A stretch of 8,651 nt of DNA, taken from contig CANNNN010000094.1 of NCBI GenBank assembly GCA_947506075.1, positions 1 through 8,651 on the forward strand. Reading direction: 5' to 3'. Below, piece after piece: positions 6,990 to 8,651 of the stretch; the first letter of the stretch is position 1, and every line of letters begins with the position of its first letter. The position numbers and the translations under genes were made by a program. Source of the DNA: Methylococcaceae bacterium. Its GTDB lineage: Bacteria; Pseudomonadota; Gammaproteobacteria; Methylococcales; Methylomonadaceae. The notes beneath the pieces are model-generated. The model searched no databases. It had not been told where the DNA came from and saw only the letters and a program-made list of their open reading frames with translations.

Positions 6990-7727
6990 ATGAATAATCA
7001 GCCAAAAAACGTATTGATTACCGGTGCCGCTAAACGTATAGGGGCGGCTTGTACGCGCTTGCTGCATGCTGAAGGTTTTAATGTTTTTTTGCATTACCGA
7101 TCTTCGGCAGTCGAGGCGCAACAGCTTTGCGACGAACTTAATCAACAGCGGCCCGACTCAGTAAAAATCATGCAGGCTGACCTGCTGAACATGAGCGAAT
7201 TGGAAGCGCTTGCCAGTGCAGCCTGCGCGGCCTGGGGCGGTGTTGATGTGTTGGTGAACAATGCCTCCTCCTTTTATCCAACGGCCATGACCGAGGTGAC
7301 CGAAGCGCAGTGGGATGAGTTATTGGGCAGTAATTTAAAAGCGCCGTTTTTTCTGGCTAAGGCTTTGGCAAAGACTTTAACTGAGCATAAAGGCTGCGTA
7401 GTCAATATTGTCGACATTCATGCCGAACGCGGCCTTGATGGCTATCCTGTGTACAGTATCGCCAAAGCAGGACTGGTCGCGATGACCAAGTTTTTAGCCA
7501 AGGCGTTAGGGCCGGAAGTCCGGGTCAACGGCGTAGCGCCGGGAGCAATTGCCTGGCCCCAGGATTTATCCGAATCCGCCAAAAAGGAAATTCTGCAACG
7601 GGTGATTTTAAAGCGTAGCGGCGAGCCTGTTGATATTGCCAAGGCAGTGTTATTTTTGATTAGGGATGCCGATTACATTACTGGTCAAATACTGAGTGTC
7701 GATGGCGGACGCACCCTCTTTTCTTGA
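6990..7727 (+). CDS. SDR-family pteridine reductase (FolM/PTR1-like)
   Basis: A 245-residue NAD(P)H-dependent short-chain dehydrogenase/reductase. The cofactor motif is TGAAKRIG (11-18), the TGxxxRxG form typical of pteridine reductases, and HYRSS at 35-39 suggests NADPH use. NNAS is at 90-93. The active site reads VDIHAERGLDGYPVYSIAK: Asp142, 13 residues, Tyr155, then Lys159. Asp takes the place of the usual SDR serine, with the spacing of Leishmania PTR1, and E. coli FolM has a similar Asp. VNGVAPGAI and the terminal ITGQILSVDGG are standard SDR features. The likely reaction is reduction of dihydro- to tetrahydropterins such as dihydromonapterin or dihydrofolate; the exact substrate is inferred. 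GTG codons at 6972 and 6975 are in frame but lie in the terminator arm and would add a non-homologous VIFF stretch, so ATG 6990 is chosen. It has no free Shine-Dalgarno. Confidence 0.9.
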   Translation: MNNQPKNVLITGAAKRIGAACTRLLHAEGFNVFLHYRSSAVEAQQLCDELNQQRPDSVKIMQADLLNMSELEALASAACAAWGGVDVLVNNASSFYPTAMTEVTEAQWDELLGSNLKAPFFLAKALAKTLTEHKGCVVNIVDIHAERGLDGYPVYSIAKAGLVAMTKFLAKALGPEVRVNGVAPGAIAWPQDLSESAKKEILQRVILKRSGEPVDIAKAVLFLIRDADYITGQILSVDGGRTLFS

Positions 7728-7938
7728 ACAAGAAACAGCTCAAAAATAGTCAAGGTGATCCTACTTCGCAGTAAAAAAAAGGCTGTCAACTTCATAGCTA
7801 AGACGGCGCAGGTTTGGTATTTGTAGGGTAGGCTGTCCGGTAACCGTTAATGACCCTCTGCAGATTATGCGAACAGCGATGACACTGATTTATCCAGATG
7901 CACATCAGTTGCGAAAATAGCCGATTGATCCGAATTTC

Positions 7939-7966
7939 CTGACAATATGCTTGTTTTGAATATTTT
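7939..7966 (+). promoter_or_regulatory. Candidate glutaredoxin promoter
   Basis: CTGACA (7939-7944, 5 of 6 to the -35 consensus), a 16-base spacer, and TATTTT (7961-7966, 4 of 6 to the -10). Transcription would start near 7973, leaving only about a dozen bases before ATG 7985. The preceding 7728-7938 holds no gene that I can see. Confidence 0.4.
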
Positions 7967-7984
7967 AAAAAAGCTTAATAATCG

Positions 7985-8343
7985 ATGAAAACATCTACTT
8001 TTTTATATGGGTCGCTATTGCGGTTGGAACGCTCCAAAACCGCGACAAAATCAGCCATTGGCTTAATCCGCCGCCAGCAATTTATCATGCCTCGGTGGAT
8101 AATGACGTTATTTTGTATTCCACGATGTGGTGCGGTTACTGCGCGAAAACACGGGAATATTTTGCAGAAAATCATATCAAGTATACTGATTGGGATGTTG
8201 AACATTCCGAAAGAGGTCGTAATGACTATGAAAGCATGGGCGGCAATGGCATACCGATAGTGGTCATCAATAACGAAAAACCTATCCACGGGTATAACCC
8301 AATAAAAATTAGCGAAGCTTTGAGTAATACTGAGCGCCCTTAA
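7985..8343 (+). CDS. Glutaredoxin-like thiol protein, probably membrane-anchored; N terminus in another frame
   Basis: The certain part begins by the GTG at 8095 and ends at 8343. It is a glutaredoxin/thioredoxin fold with VILYSTMWCGYCAKTREYF (active-site CGYC), a cis-Pro loop GNGIPIVVI, and HGYNPIKI near the end. A GTG start would give an 82-residue soluble glutaredoxin, but no ribosome binding site precedes it. The same frame stays open back to 7969 and encodes IWVAIAVGTLQNRDKI, then a linker with SHWLNPPPAIYHAS. This looks like the N-terminal anchor and proline linker of a family of gammaproteobacterial exported glutaredoxin-like proteins known to me. That extension has no ATG, GTG or TTG. 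ATG 7985, one frame away, gives MKTSTF and would join it after a -1 shift in the T6A run at 7999-8005. The product would have 119 residues, with Cys50 and Cys53, and the active site facing the periplasm. A one-base indel or sequencing error is the simplest reading. Confidence 0.75.
7999..8046 (+). other. T TTT TTA heptamer plus downstream hairpin (possible -1 frameshift site)
   Basis: In the frame of ATG 7985 the bases at 7999-8005 read T TTT TTA, a canonical X XXY YYZ slippery heptamer. About 14 bases downstream, GCGGTTGGA (8020-8028) pairs with TCCAA (8033-8037) and CCGC (8040-8043) around a 4-base loop and a 2-base bulge. GTC (8011-8013) with GAC (8044-8046) can extend the structure. A -1 slip enters exactly the glutaredoxin frame. 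The layout is seen in the sequence; function as a recoding site is speculative. Confidence 0.3.
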
Positions 8344-8413
8344 AATTGGGCTGTTGTGCGCGGCTTAATTATCTACTGATGAACAAGGGCTCTCTTGAAC
8401 GCAGACGAATGCC

Positions 8414-8506
8414 TCAGCGGTTAAGCTTTCTAGTCTTGTGTTGTTTGCCCAACAAAAGCCCACTCCACAGCAATGACAGCAACATGATGATTGTTCCCAT
8501 TGCCAT
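8414..8506 (-). CDS. Small hydrophobic protein of 30 residues, unrecognised
   Basis: Translation gives MAMGTIIMLLSLLWSGLL, then LGKQHKTRKLNR and a stop. One hydrophobic helix (about residues 4-20) is followed by a strongly basic tail, so an inner-membrane protein with the tail in the cytoplasm is expected. A good Shine-Dalgarno (TAAGGGA, 8520-8514 on the minus strand) sits about 7-8 bases before the ATG, which is the main reason to believe it. The pattern of a short helix with IIM, a Trp, a Gly-Leu and a basic end faintly recalls the MetS-type small subunits of NSS amino-acid transporters, but its helix is shorter and no transporter is seen in the window. The next 145 bases upstream hold no coding sequence, so it would be the first gene of its transcript. 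It is convergent with the glutaredoxin gene. Confidence 0.5.
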   Translation of the reverse strand: MAMGTIIMLLSLLWSGLLLGKQHKTRKLNR

Positions 8507-8589
8507 GAGTGTTTCCCTTAAAACTAAGGATGACAAGGAAATGTTTAGACAAACAGCCCTCTAAAGAGTGCAGCGAAGATTTTCTTTTT

Positions 8590-8617
8590 ATTTTACAAAA
8601 TAGGGTGAGAACTACAA
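8590..8617 (-). promoter_or_regulatory. Candidate promoter of the small minus-strand gene
   Basis: On the minus strand, TTGTAG (8617-8612) and TAAAAT (8595-8590, 5 of 6 to the -10) are 16 bases apart in AT-rich DNA. The -35 match is poor (3 of 6). The leader would be about 75 bases. The stretch 8507-8651 otherwise holds only AT-rich DNA and short AT palindromes. Confidence 0.3.
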
Positions 8618-8651
8618 AAAGAAGGCCCAATAGATTTTAAAATTAAATAAA

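Noticed and set aside
7825..7857. AGGGT...ACCCT inverted repeat with internal CGGTAACCG
   Set aside because: Only five outer base pairs and no T tract or gene-end position. It may be a decayed intergenic repeat but is too weak to call.
7985..8260. 91-residue ORF starting at ATG 7985
   Set aside because: Beyond its first few codons it is a shadow of the glutaredoxin frame with no recognisable protein. Only its start and first six or seven codons are likely to matter.
7975..8289. 104-residue minus-strand ORF antisense to the glutaredoxin
   Set aside because: It is a mirror of the glutaredoxin coding frame with no recognisable features.
8430..8630. 66-residue minus-strand ORF overlapping the small hydrophobic gene
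   Set aside because: It is in a different frame from the ribosome-binding-site-preceded 30-residue ORF, has mixed composition and no recognisable domain; probably chance.

Overview
This 8.65 kb window looks like ordinary chromosome from a gammaproteobacterium of moderate GC content. The proteins resemble those of Methylococcales-type (methanotroph) relatives, but that placement comes from recalled family resemblance and not from a search. The supporting signs are an E. coli-like zinc-free L33, DegQ and PepN proteins close to the E. coli ones, a DUF423 protein and an Asp-type pteridine reductase. No phage genes, transposases, rRNA, tRNA or CRISPR arrays are visible.

Layout. The left edge holds rpmG (L33), probably the last gene of an rpmB-rpmG pair; a TAA at bases 1-3 may be the rpmB stop. 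A strong hairpin at 183-213 separates it from a convergent minus-strand gene at 282-1634, which encodes a cNMP-binding / rhodanese / coiled-coil protein. That gene is divergent from degQ (1768-3132, a periplasmic trypsin-like protease with two PDZ domains), and the two share a short AT-rich promoter region. After degQ and a small imperfect palindrome comes a tight same-strand run: moaB (3210-3731), a DUF423 membrane protein that overlaps it by 4 bases, and pepN (aminopeptidase N, 4129-6846) only 5 bases further on. A long, nearly perfect hairpin with a T tract (6916-6987) ends this run and directly abuts the start codon of an SDR-family pteridine reductase (6990-7727).

The right end is the most interesting part. 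A glutaredoxin gene (stop at 8343) has an upstream in-frame extension that encodes a hydrophobic anchor and a Pro-rich linker, but no ATG, GTG or TTG in that frame. An ATG one frame away (7985) would supply a sensible N terminus if a -1 shift occurred at a T6A run, which also fits the U_UUU_UUA slippery heptamer and is followed by a hairpin. This is either a one-base indel or sequencing error, or a recoding site. On the minus strand, an uncatalogued 30-residue hydrophobic ORF with a good ribosome binding site lies at 8414-8506.

Most of the window is conserved housekeeping: translation, envelope protein quality control, molybdenum cofactor and pterin chemistry, and peptide turnover. I found no clear new multi-gene system. 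The observations worth checking are local: the frameshifted glutaredoxin, the small membrane ORF, the terminator-like repeat on the reductase start, and the domain build and possible leaderless start of the cNMP/rhodanese protein.
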